This document shows positions 7,794-14,373 of a stretch of DNA of 46,769 bases, one piece after another (within the stretch, counting starts at the first letter, position 1; each line of letters starts with the position of its first letter). The translations under genes were made by a program, and so were the position numbers. The DNA is from Thermoleophilaceae bacterium (GTDB taxonomy: Bacteria > Actinomycetota > Thermoleophilia > Solirubrobacterales > Thermoleophilaceae), in contig JBBDYQ010000006.1 in NCBI GenBank assembly GCA_040901445.1, forward strand, positions 1 to 46,769, written 5' to 3'. The notes under the pieces are model-generated. The model did not search any database, was not told the DNA's origin, and saw only the letters and a program-made list of their open reading frames with translations.

Positions 7794-8102
7794 GTGAAGG
7801 GAGCCCGCTGCCTGCTCGCCGCCGCGCTCGCGGCGGTCGTGTTCGCCGCGCTGCCGGCTGCCGCCGAGGCTGCCCATGCGCGCAGCTGCGGGAGCATCTA
7901 CAACGTGGTGGGCAAGCGCGACTACAAGGTGTTCTCCACCGGGGTGGCGTGCCGCTCGGCCAAGCGCTGGTCGCGCACCTACCTACGCAGGCGGCGTTCC
8001 CCGCGCGGCTATCGCTGCTCCCGGATCAGGCAGCGCGGCGTGAAGGCGGTGTTCTTCTGCAGAGGCACTCGAAGCCGGTCGTTCTACGCCGAGCGACGCT
8101 AG
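7794..8102 (+). CDS. Small secreted Cys/Arg-rich protein
   Basis: A protein of 102 residues with a clear signal peptide (a Lys/Arg start, then a hydrophobic stretch of Ala, Leu and Val to AEAAHA). The mature part is short and basic and has four cysteines (RSCGSIYN, VACRSAK, YRCSRIR, FFCRGT), so two disulfides are possible. I do not recognise a named family; small secreted proteins of this style are frequent in Solirubrobacterales. The GTG start is supported by the signal peptide and by TAGGCT 7 nt upstream. The next gene starts inside or just after its 3' end, so the two are probably cotranscribed. Confidence 0.65.
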   Translation: MKGARCLLAAALAAVVFAALPAAAEAAHARSCGSIYNVVGKRDYKVFSTGVACRSAKRWSRTYLRRRRSPRGYRCSRIRQRGVKAVFFCRGTRSRSFYAERR

Positions 8103-8764
8103 CCCTCGCGGCCTGCGCGGCGGTGGCGCCGGCGGGCGCGCCCGCGCACCCCGGGCACGGCCCGACGCAGGTCACGATCGGCAGCCACGCCTTCCAGCCC
8201 CAGCGGGTGGAGGTGGTAACCGGGGACACCGTCCTGTGGTTCTGGGACGGGCCGGACACGAATCACTCCGTGACGGCCGCGCCCGGGCAGGCCGAGAGCT
8301 TCGACTCCGATCCCGGCCGCACGCCCTCCCACCCCGTGAACGACGGCTTCGCACATCGCTTCACGGAGCCGGGCACCTTCAGCTACGTCTGCAAGGTGCA
8401 CTCGTTCATGCGCGGGACGGTGGTGGCCACCGGCGAGCCGGTGTCCGACGACGTGGAGGCGCCCGTCATCTCCTCGCTGCGCGCGCGGCCGTCGCGGGTA
8501 TGCCGGCGGCGCTCCCGCCGCTGCCGCGCCACGAGCACTCGGATCAGCTTCCGGCTGAGCGAGGCCGCGAGCGTGCGCGGGCGAGTGGTGGGCCGCGGGG
8601 CGCGCACGGTGCGGCGGCTGCGGGTCGAGGGCCGCAGCGGCTCGAACTCGGTCCGGATCCGCGGCCGCGGCCTGCGCCGCGGCCTCTACACGGTCGTGCT
8701 CGTGGCCTCCGACGAGGCCGGCAACGCATCCTCGGAGGCACGCGTCCGCCTGCGGGTGCTGTGA
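8057..8764 (+). CDS. Secreted cupredoxin-like copper-binding protein
   Basis: The plastocyanin-like domain covers VTIGSHAFQPQRVEVVTGDT, then WDGPDTNHSVTA (first His ligand), then FSYVCKVHSFMRGTV (Cys, His and Met ligands of a type 1 copper site). A C-terminal beta-sandwich of about 90 residues follows. The N-terminus has a signal-peptide-like stretch (LRRATLALAACAAVAPAG). The start is unclear: no ATG, GTG or TTG lies between GTG 7949, deep in the preceding gene, and GTG 8123, which would cut off the signal peptide. The CTG at 8057 is a guess consistent with the signal peptide and a 46-nt overlap with the upstream gene. Role: periplasmic or surface electron transfer or copper binding (inferred). 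Confidence 0.7.
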   Translation: MQRHSKPVVLRRATLALAACAAVAPAGAPAHPGHGPTQVTIGSHAFQPQRVEVVTGDTVLWFWDGPDTNHSVTAAPGQAESFDSDPGRTPSHPVNDGFAHRFTEPGTFSYVCKVHSFMRGTVVATGEPVSDDVEAPVISSLRARPSRVCRRRSRRCRATSTRISFRLSEAASVRGRVVGRGARTVRRLRVEGRSGSNSVRIRGRGLRRGLYTVVLVASDEAGNASSEARVRLRVL

Positions 8765-9534
8765 GGCGCGCTGCGCTCATCGGCGCGCTCGCCGCGGCGC
8801 TGCTCGCCTCGGCCGCCCCGCCGGCTGCCGCGGACAGCTGGCGCGAGCGCGTGGCCTCCGCGCGCGACTTCGCGGAAGACCGCCGCGGCCGCGTGGCGTT
8901 CGCGTTCGTGGACGAGCGCGGCCGGCTGCGCGGCGGGCTGGACACGCGCGAGCGCTTCCACTCGGCCAGCCTGGTGAAGGCCATGCTGCTCGTGGCCTAC
9001 CTGGACCGCGGCTCGGTACGCGGCCGGGCGCTGTCGGAGGGGGAGGAGGAACTGCTCGGCGAGATGACCCGCCGCTCGGGCAACCGCGCCGCCACGCGCG
9101 TGCGCAGCGTGGTGACCAACGCCGGGCTGCGCCGTGTCGCGCGCCGCGCCCGCATGCGCGACTTCGCCACGGCGGGCAGCTGGGGCAGCTCGATCGTCAC
9201 CGCGGCGGACCAGGCGCGCTTCTTCTTCCGCGTGGACCGCCTGGCGCCGCGCCGCCACCGCGTGTTCGCCCGCGCGCAGCTGGCGGGGATCGCCCGCTCC
9301 CAGCGCTGGGGCGTCGGGCAGGCGGTGCCCGACGGCTGGACCGCCTACTTCAAGGGCGCCTGGCGGCCGGAGGGCGACGCGCGGCTCGTGCACCAGGGCG
9401 CCCTGCTGCGCCGGCGCGGCACCCGCGTGGCGCTGGCCGTGCTCACCGACGGCCAGCCGTGGCACGGCTACGGCACGCTCACCGTGCGCGGCATCGCCCG
9501 CCGGCTGCTGCGTGACGGCCCGCCGGAGCCATGA
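8761..9534 (+). CDS. Secreted class A beta-lactamase-like serine hydrolase
   Basis: A protein of 257 residues with a signal peptide (ALIGALAAALLASAAPPAAA). FHSASLVKAMLL contains the SxxK active-site motif of penicillin-recognising enzymes. TRRSGNRAATR is in the place of the second-motif region, and RSQRWGVGQAVPDGWTAYFKG leads to a KG-type third motif. The class A Glu166 motif is not obvious, so a penicillin-binding or lipoprotein-like hydrolase role is as likely as beta-lactamase. The GTG start overlaps the cupredoxin stop (GTGA), giving a three-gene secreted unit. The stop codon overlaps palindrome C1. Confidence 0.75.
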   Translation: MRRAALIGALAAALLASAAPPAAADSWRERVASARDFAEDRRGRVAFAFVDERGRLRGGLDTRERFHSASLVKAMLLVAYLDRGSVRGRALSEGEEELLGEMTRRSGNRAATRVRSVVTNAGLRRVARRARMRDFATAGSWGSSIVTAADQARFFFRVDRLAPRRHRVFARAQLAGIARSQRWGVGQAVPDGWTAYFKGAWRPEGDARLVHQGALLRRRGTRVALAVLTDGQPWHGYGTLTVRGIARRLLRDGPPEP

Positions 9535-9577
9535 ACGTCCCGCGCGCCCCCGTCCAACGGGGGTGCGCGGGACGTTC
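9533..9577. repeat. Family C palindrome (copy C1), terminator-like
   Basis: Arms 9533-9552 (GAACGTCCCGCGCGCCCCCG) and 9558-9577 pair over 20 bp with one G/T difference, around the loop TCCAA. It begins at the stop codon of the serine hydrolase and ends 5 nt before the stop of the convergent dipeptidase, so it may act as a bidirectional terminator. There is no T-tract. Confidence 0.8.
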
Positions 9578-9582
9578 GTGCG

Positions 9583-10233
9583 TCAGCGCCGGCAGCCGAT
9601 TCCGATGTCCCGGAACGGCTCCCCCCGCCCGGCGCGCCAGTCGAAGTGCCACCACTCGCCGGAGTAGTTGCGAAAGCCCACCGCCTCGAGCGCGCGCACG
9701 AGCCGCATCCGGTTGCGCAGCGCGCGTCCGCGTACCGCGCGGGTGCGTGAGCGCCGCGAAAACGAGTCGTATGCGGTGCCCATCCCGAGCGGGCGGCCAT
9801 CCCGCTCGCGCACGAGCGTCACGTCCACCGCGGCGCCGCGGTTGTGGTTGCTGCGCCGGGCGATCCACCCGTCCAGCAGGTGGTCGTTGCCGGTGCGCCG
9901 CGCCCAGCGCACCATCGAGCGGGTGGCGCGGGCGGGGCGGTAGGCGTCGTACACCCTGAGCGCGAGCCCGCGGCGGCGCAGCCGGCGGTCGGCGAGGTCC
10001 AGCGCCCGCGCGGGCCGGCCCAGGAGGTAGGCGCGCGCCTCGCAGTAGCCCGGCAGCCGGCGGCCGGTGAAGTTGCGCCGGGTGGCGTAACGGAGGTCGA
10101 GGGAGATGCGCTCGTCGAGCTCCACGAGCCCCGCGCGGCGCAGGTCGCGCTCGGAGCCCTCGGACACCGCCGCGCCCGCGAGCAAGGCCGAGGCGACGGC
10201 GAGGGCGATGACGAGGACGCCGGTTCGTCGCAC
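9583..10233 (-). CDS. Secreted D-alanyl-D-alanine dipeptidase (VanX/M15D family)
   Basis: A protein of 216 residues with a signal peptide (GVLVIALAVASALLAGAA). The zinc site is SNHNRGAAVDVTL (SxHxxGxAxD: His and Asp ligands) and EWWHFDW (catalytic Glu and third ligand His), as in VanX, DdpX and PcgL. DLRYATRRNFTGR and VYDAYRPARA are further M15D landmarks. The enzyme cleaves D-Ala-D-Ala dipeptide or trims peptidoglycan-derived peptides outside the membrane. There are no vanH or vanA neighbours, so turnover of cell-wall peptides is likelier than glycopeptide resistance. GTG 10233 is supported by the signal peptide and TAGGCT 7 nt upstream. It is flanked on both sides by family C palindromes. 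Confidence 0.88.
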   Translation of the reverse strand: MRRTGVLVIALAVASALLAGAAVSEGSERDLRRAGLVELDERISLDLRYATRRNFTGRRLPGYCEARAYLLGRPARALDLADRRLRRRGLALRVYDAYRPARATRSMVRWARRTGNDHLLDGWIARRSNHNRGAAVDVTLVRERDGRPLGMGTAYDSFSRRSRTRAVRGRALRNRMRLVRALEAVGFRNYSGEWWHFDWRAGRGEPFRDIGIGCRR

Positions 10234-10240
10234 GCCGCCC

Positions 10241-10246
10241 AGCCTA
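10241..10246 (-). promoter_or_regulatory. Candidate -10 box TAGGCT for the dipeptidase
   Basis: On the minus strand TAGGCT is followed by 7 nt and the GTG at 10233, the leaderless spacing seen repeatedly here. Confidence 0.5.
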
Positions 10247-10263
10247 CGCCCCCCGCACACCGT

Positions 10264-10310
10264 CGAACGTCCCGGACTACCCCCCTGGACGGGGGGTTCC
10301 GGGACGTTCG
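10264..10310. repeat. Family C palindrome (copy C2)
   Basis: Arms 10264-10285 and 10291-10310 pair (CGAACGTCCCGG with CCGGGACGTTCG, then C6 with G6) with a 2-nt bulge, around the loop TGGAC. It is the reverse-orientation relative of copy C1: both read CCCCCGTCCA on one strand. It lies between the divergent dipeptidase and arsR promoters. Confidence 0.8.
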
Positions 10311-10332
10311 ATGTGTTTGCCAGGCCTCGTGG

Positions 10333-10338
10333 TACAGT
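10333..10338 (+). promoter_or_regulatory. arsR -10 box TACAGT with overlapping imperfect operator
   Basis: TACAGT lies 7 nt before ATG 10346, giving a leaderless start. The following ACATCGATGAATGT (10340-10353) is an imperfect inverted repeat that spans the start codon. It could be the ArsR operator, which would put repression directly over the transcription start. Confidence 0.5.
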
Positions 10339-10345
10339 TACATCG

Positions 10346-10699
10346 ATGAATGTCGATCTAACCTTGACCCCCAAGCAGAAGCGCCCGCCGGGCGAGCCCT
10401 GCTGCGTGCCGATCGCCCTCCCCGAGATCGACCGGCAGCGAGCGGAGCGGCTGACGGCGCTGGCCAAGGCGCTCGCCGACCCCGTCCGGCTCCAGCTCGT
10501 GGACGTGCTGCGGCGCCACGCGGGGCAGGTCTGCGTCTGCGAGCTGCAGCCGCTGTTCGACATCTCCCAGCCCACCCTCTCCCATCACCTCAAGAAGCTG
10601 CGCGAGGCCGGCATCGTCGGCGTCGAGCGGCGTGGCCTGTGGGCCTACTACTACGTCAACCCCGAAGCACTGGAGGATCTCTCGTCATGGCTGTCCTGA
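10346..10699 (+). CDS. arsR: ArsR-family arsenic-responsive repressor
   Basis: A protein of 117 residues. The winged helix is LAKALADPVRLQLVDVLRRH, then the recognition helix ISQPTLSHHLKKLREAG, then the wing VERRGLWAYYYV. Candidate As(III)-binding thiols are C19-C20 (EPCCVP) and C63/C65 (VCVCEL, the CxC motif of the alpha-3 site). It should repress the operon until arsenite or a trivalent organoarsenical binds. The ATG is supported by the leaderless promoter. It overlaps arsI by 13 nt and opens arsR-arsI-aqp-arsC. Confidence 0.92.
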   Translation: MNVDLTLTPKQKRPPGEPCCVPIALPEIDRQRAERLTALAKALADPVRLQLVDVLRRHAGQVCVCELQPLFDISQPTLSHHLKKLREAGIVGVERRGLWAYYYVNPEALEDLSSWLS

Positions 10700-11163
10700 G
10701 ACCACACCTCGCGCTCACCGTCACCGACGTGGAGCGCTCCGTTCCCTTCTACAGCGCCCTCTTCGGCGCCGAGCCGGTGAAGACCAAGCCCGGCTACGCG
10801 AAGTTCGACGTCGCCGAGCCCGCCATGAACTTCACGCTCAACGCGGGCGATCGCGGGGACACCCTCGGCGCGTTCAACCACGCCGGCATCCAGGTCGCCT
10901 CCACGGACGACGTGCTCGCGGCCAAGGAGCGTCTGGTCGAGGCAGGCCTCGCGGCGTTCGACGAGATGGACACCACCTGCTGCTACGCGCGCCAGGACAA
11001 GATCTGGGTGCACGACCCCGACGGCACGCCGTGGGAGGTCTTCGCGACCCACGAGGACACCGAGGAGGCGGGCGACTCCCGGCTCCAGGGCAACACCGAC
11101 GGCTGCTGCGAGCACGACACCGCGGACAACTCCCCGGCCACCTGTGCCTGCGCAACCGGCTGA
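10687..11163 (+). CDS. arsI: ArsI/CadI-family C-As lyase (VOC fold)
   Basis: A protein of 158 residues. The expected Fe(II) ligands are H7 (RPHLAL), H65 (FNHAGI) and E117 (PWEVF). The vicinal pair C98-C99 in DTTCCYARQDK matches the organoarsenical-binding cysteines described for ArsI. ArsI cleaves the carbon-arsenic bond of methylarsenite and reduced aromatic arsenicals, releasing As(III). The closely related CadI proteins share these motifs; the ars operon favours ArsI. A C-terminal tail rich in Cys and acidic residues (GCCEHDTADNSPATCACATG) could hold extra thiolate. It overlaps arsR and the aquaporin gene. Confidence 0.88.
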   Translation: MAVLRPHLALTVTDVERSVPFYSALFGAEPVKTKPGYAKFDVAEPAMNFTLNAGDRGDTLGAFNHAGIQVASTDDVLAAKERLVEAGLAAFDEMDTTCCYARQDKIWVHDPDGTPWEVFATHEDTEEAGDSRLQGNTDGCCEHDTADNSPATCACATG

Positions 11164-11827
11164 GCGTCCCGACCTGCCCCGCCGCGCCGGCGCGGAGGCC
11201 ATCGCGGCCTTCGCGCTGGTGTTCGCGGGCGGCGGGGCCATCGTGGCGGACGCCGAGGCCGGCGGCGAGCTGGGCACGGTGGGGATCGCGCTCGTCTTCG
11301 GGCTCGTGATCATGGTGATGGTCTACGCCACGGGCCACCTCTCGGGGGCGCACATCAACCCCGCCGTCACGATCGCCTTCACGCTCACCCGCCACTTCCC
11401 GCCGCGCGACGCCGCGGCGTATGTGGCCGCCCAGCTCGGCGGCGCCGCGGCGGCGGCGGGCCTCCTGCTGGCCGTGTGGCCGGACGCTCCAGCCGACCTG
11501 GGCGCCACGGTGCCGAGCGTGGGCTCCGGGAGCGCGTTCGTCTACGAGCTCGTGCTCACCGCCTTCCTGATGTTTGTGATCATGGCCGTGGCCACCGACA
11601 CCCGCGCCGTGGGCTCAGGGGCCGCCATCGCGATCGGCGGCACGGTGGGCCTGGATGCGCTCTTCGGCGGCCCGGTCACCGGCGCGTCCATGAACCCGGC
11701 GCGCTCCTTCGGCCCCGCGCTGGCGGCGGGGGAGTGGAGCGACTTCTGGGTGTACGTGGCCGGCCCGCTCACCGGCGCGGCCATCGGGGCGTTCGCGTAT
11801 CAGCTCGTGCGAGGGGAGCACCAGTGA
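11144..11827 (+). CDS. Aquaporin/MIP channel of the ars operon (AqpS-like)
   Basis: A protein of 227 residues with six membrane helices and both half-helix NPA motifs: SGAHINPAVT and TGASMNPARS, the Arg after the second being the selectivity-filter arginine. In Sinorhizobium meliloti an aquaglyceroporin (AqpS) replaces the arsenite pump in an arsR-aqpS-arsC operon, letting arsenite made by ArsC leave down its gradient. The same logic fits here because no ArsB or Acr3 is present. The start GTG 11144 overlaps the arsI end by 20 nt. Water or glycerol transport alone is the alternative, but operon position argues for As(III). Confidence 0.85.
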   Translation: MPAQPAERPDLPRRAGAEAIAAFALVFAGGGAIVADAEAGGELGTVGIALVFGLVIMVMVYATGHLSGAHINPAVTIAFTLTRHFPPRDAAAYVAAQLGGAAAAAGLLLAVWPDAPADLGATVPSVGSGSAFVYELVLTAFLMFVIMAVATDTRAVGSGAAIAIGGTVGLDALFGGPVTGASMNPARSFGPALAAGEWSDFWVYVAGPLTGAAIGAFAYQLVRGEHQ

Positions 11828-12213
11828 GCCGCGTGCTCTTCGTCTGCCTGCACAACGCCGGCCGTTCGCAGATGAGCCGGGCGCTCTTCGAGCGAGCCGC
11901 CGGCAGCCGGCACGACGCCGACTCCGCAGGCACCACGCCCGGCGAGCGCGTGCACCCCGAGGTGGTGACCGCGATGGAGGAGCTCGGCATCGACGTGTCG
12001 GGCAACACCCCGAAGCGGCTCACCGACGAGCTGGCGCATTGGGCCGACGTGGTCGTGACGATGGGCTGCGGCGACGAGTGCCCCTACATCCCCGGCAAGC
12101 GCTACATCGACTGGGACCTGCCCGACCCCAAGGGCCGCCCGCTCGAGGAGGTGCGCGCCACGCGCGACGAGATCGACCGGCGGGTGGAGCGCCTGCTCGC
12201 AGAGCTGGAGTAG
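11824..12213 (+). CDS. arsC: Arsenate reductase, thioredoxin-coupled (LMW-phosphatase type)
   Basis: A protein of 129 residues. The phosphatase-like P-loop is CLHNAGRS (C8 to R14). The relay cysteines are C82 and C86 in MGCGDECPYIPG, followed by DWDLPDPKG with the general-acid Asp. The layout is that of the Staphylococcus pI258/Bacillus ArsC class, which reduces As(V) to As(III) using thioredoxin. The GTG start overlaps the aquaporin stop (GTGA). Its TAG stop forms the first three bases of the TAGGGT -10 box of the next gene. Confidence 0.92.
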   Translation: MSRVLFVCLHNAGRSQMSRALFERAAGSRHDADSAGTTPGERVHPEVVTAMEELGIDVSGNTPKRLTDELAHWADVVVTMGCGDECPYIPGKRYIDWDLPDPKGRPLEEVRATRDEIDRRVERLLAELE

Positions 12214-12216
12214 GGT
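12211..12216 (+). promoter_or_regulatory. Candidate -10 box TAGGGT overlapping the arsC stop
   Basis: TAGGGT starts at the arsC stop codon and lies 7 nt before GTG 12224. It would give the phosphodiesterase its own leaderless promoter despite the 10-nt gap. Confidence 0.45.
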
Positions 12217-12223
12217 CCGGAGA

Positions 12224-13168
12224 GTGGGAGGCCGGGCAGCAACGCTCGCCGTGCTGGCGATCGCCACTACCGCGACGGTGGCCGCGCCCGCGCACGCCCA
12301 GCTCCTCGGCGACAACCCGTGGCTCGACCGTCGCCCGCTGAACATCGCCCACCAGGGCGGGGAGATCGAGAATCCCAGCAACACGCTCTACGCGTTCCAG
12401 ACCGCGCTCGCCGACGGCGCGGACATGCTGGAGACCGACGTGCACCTCACGGCGGACGGCCACGTGGTGGCCATCCACGACGAGACGGTGGATCGCACCA
12501 CCAACGGGAGCGGGTCGGTGGAGGACCTCACCCTCGCCCAGATCAAGGCGCTCGACGCCGCGTACTGGTTCGCGCCCGGCGTGGGCACCACCCATTCCGC
12601 GGCCGAGGGCGACTACGTCTTCCGCGGTGTGGCCACGGGCGAGCAGGCCGCCCCTCCAGGCTTCACCCCCAACGACTTCACCGTGGCCACCCTCGACGAG
12701 ATCCTCACCCGCTTCCCCGGCATCCCCCTCAACGTGGAGCTCAAGCCCACCACGCGCATGACCGGCCGCCTCGAGCTGGCCGTCGCCCAGCTCCTGCGGC
12801 AGCACGGCCGCACCCACGACGTGATCGTGGTCTCCTTCCTCGACCACTCCACCGGGCTGTTCAAGCTGCTGGCGCCAAACGTGCACACGGCGGTCGGCAC
12901 CATCCAGGCGGGCCTGTTCAAGCTCTCCGCGGAGGGAGCCCTGCCGGGACTGCCCAACCCGCGCTACCAGGCGCTGCAGGTGCCCACCGAGTTCAACGGC
13001 ATACCAGTGGTGAACGAGGACTTCGTGGCCGACGCCCACGCCAACGGCCTGGCCGTGCACGTGTGGACGATCAACGACCCGGCCGAGATGGCGCACCTGC
13101 TGGCCATCGGCGCCGACGGGGTGATGACAGACCGCCCGTCCGTGCTCGAGGCCGTGCTGGCCGGCTAG
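12224..13168 (+). CDS. Secreted glycerophosphodiester phosphodiesterase
   Basis: A protein of 314 residues with a signal peptide ([19 protein letters not shown]). The GDPD core is visible: [15 protein letters not shown] (catalytic His and metal-binding Glu), [20 protein letters not shown] (metal-binding Glu and Asp, second catalytic His), then [15 protein letters not shown] and VHVWTIND. It hydrolyses glycerophosphodiesters to glycerol 3-phosphate and an alcohol outside the membrane. An insertion of about 40 residues after [20 protein letters not shown] is usual for the secreted subgroup. It ends in a 4-nt convergent overlap with the next gene. The GTG start is set by the signal peptide. Confidence 0.9.
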   Translation: MGGRAATLAVLAIATTATVAAPAHAQLLGDNPWLDRRPLNIAHQGGEIENPSNTLYAFQTALADGADMLETDVHLTADGHVVAIHDETVDRTTNGSGSVEDLTLAQIKALDAAYWFAPGVGTTHSAAEGDYVFRGVATGEQAAPPGFTPNDFTVATLDEILTRFPGIPLNVELKPTTRMTGRLELAVAQLLRQHGRTHDVIVVSFLDHSTGLFKLLAPNVHTAVGTIQAGLFKLSAEGALPGLPNPRYQALQVPTEFNGIPVVNEDFVADAHANGLAVHVWTINDPAEMAHLLAIGADGVMTDRPSVLEAVLAG

Positions 13169-14307
13169 CGCGGCAGCAGGTTCGGAAGCTCGGTCAGCCG
13201 GCAGTCCGGCGGGTGGGTCTCCTCCCTCGTGGACGCCCCGCTGCAGGTGGGCACGGGGTCGTCGCCGAAACGGCCGCCCGCCGACGCCGGCGTCGTCACC
13301 GCGAAGCCGGTGCGGCGTGAGCGCGTGACGGAGACGATGTCGCCCGGGCTGGCGCTCGAGCGGGCTCGCGCGCGGGGGTGGTAGTTGGCCTGGAGCAGGT
13401 GCACCGTCTCGGCGGGCGGGACGTCGAAGATCGAGCGGCGGCGCCCGTACACCACGTCGCCGCGGTCGATGGTCGCCGAGACGAGGGTCTGGCCCTCGCC
13501 GGTCTCGCCGCACTCAGCGGCCCGGTCGAAGCGAGACTGCCGCACGGGCCGCAGCCCGCGCAGGAGCTCCACCAGCACCGCAGAGCGCTGGCAGGGGCTC
13601 CCGCGGTTCTCGTCGCGCCACTCCCAGAGCACCGCCGCACGCCGCCCGCGGAGGTCGAGCGCACTCGGTCCCGCGCCGGCCGATCCGGACTCGATGCGCC
13701 CGCGGCGGTCACGCTCGTACACACCGCGCGGACCCGAGTGCATGCGCCGTGAGCCGCCGCGCTCGAGAAAGGCGAGGAAGAGCCCGGGCACATGTGCCGC
13801 CGTGCCGCGCCGGCGCTCGAACACGCGCGCGAAGGCGATCCGGTCGCCGTCCACGGAGGGCATGAACTCGGATGCGTCGCGGGCGCTGACGCTGCGGATC
13901 CGCCGCTCCCGGCCGCTCTCGAGGTCGTAGAGGTAGAGGTCGCAGCCGCGGCCCGTGGACCAGTTGGGCAGCATCGCCTCGGCCGCGCCGAAGCGATAGG
14001 CCGGCTCGCGCCTGCAGCGCGAGTACGCCAGCACCGTGCCGCCGCCCTCGCGGCGCCCGGCGTCGACGTCGAAGGGCACCCGCCGCGGCCCGACCGCCAC
14101 GCGGCGAGGCTGCTCACCGCCTTCCCGGACCATCAGGTGAAACTCCCGCGAGGCCGGCTCGTACTCGCTCCACGCGATCACGCTGCCGTAGGCGGTGACC
14201 TTCGCGGGCGCGCGCAGCTCGGCGATCGTGGACTGTGCACCGGCCGCGGGCGCGGCGGTGAGCACGGCGATTGTGGCGGCGCCCAGCGCCGGGACTGCGA
14301 GTCGCAT
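13165..14307 (-). CDS. Secreted hypothetical protein, beta-propeller-like
   Basis: A protein of 380 residues with a signal peptide (MRLAVPALGAATIAVLTAAPAAGA). The body has repeated short stretches such as SVIAWSEY, TVLAYSRC, DRIAFARVF, RAAVLWEW and DVVYGRRR, spaced 40-60 residues apart, like the blades of a TolB/WD40-like propeller. Six cysteines are scattered in the mature part. No catalytic motif is seen and I do not assign a family. ATG 14307 is preferred because it begins the signal peptide and has a GGAGG element upstream. It is read from its own promoter after the hmgA terminator. Confidence 0.6.
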   Translation of the reverse strand: MRLAVPALGAATIAVLTAAPAAGAQSTIAELRAPAKVTAYGSVIAWSEYEPASREFHLMVREGGEQPRRVAVGPRRVPFDVDAGRREGGGTVLAYSRCRREPAYRFGAAEAMLPNWSTGRGCDLYLYDLESGRERRIRSVSARDASEFMPSVDGDRIAFARVFERRRGTAAHVPGLFLAFLERGGSRRMHSGPRGVYERDRRGRIESGSAGAGPSALDLRGRRAAVLWEWRDENRGSPCQRSAVLVELLRGLRPVRQSRFDRAAECGETGEGQTLVSATIDRGDVVYGRRRSIFDVPPAETVHLLQANYHPRARARSSASPGDIVSVTRSRRTGFAVTTPASAGGRFGDDPVPTCSGASTREETHPPDCRLTELPNLLPR

Positions 14308-14350
14308 GACGGGCCTCCCTCCGTCAGCCGCACCAACCCCCTGCCACATC

Positions 14351-14373
14351 AAAAGGTGCGGACGGACGCACCT
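14351..14373 (-). terminator. Rho-independent terminator of hpd-hmgA
   Basis: On the minus strand AGGTGCG-TCCGTC-CGCACCT is a perfect 7-bp stem followed by TTTT (14354-14351). The upstream arm overlaps the hmgA stop codon. Confidence 0.75.

Noticed and set aside
9583-10233. Vancomycin resistance locus
   Set aside because: Only a VanX-like dipeptidase with a signal peptide is present; no vanH, vanA-type ligase or vanRS.
10267-10310. Family C copy C2 as the arsR operator
   Set aside because: It is related to a copy at a convergent gene end (C1), so it is a repeat and not a specific ArsR site; a better operator candidate overlaps the start codon.
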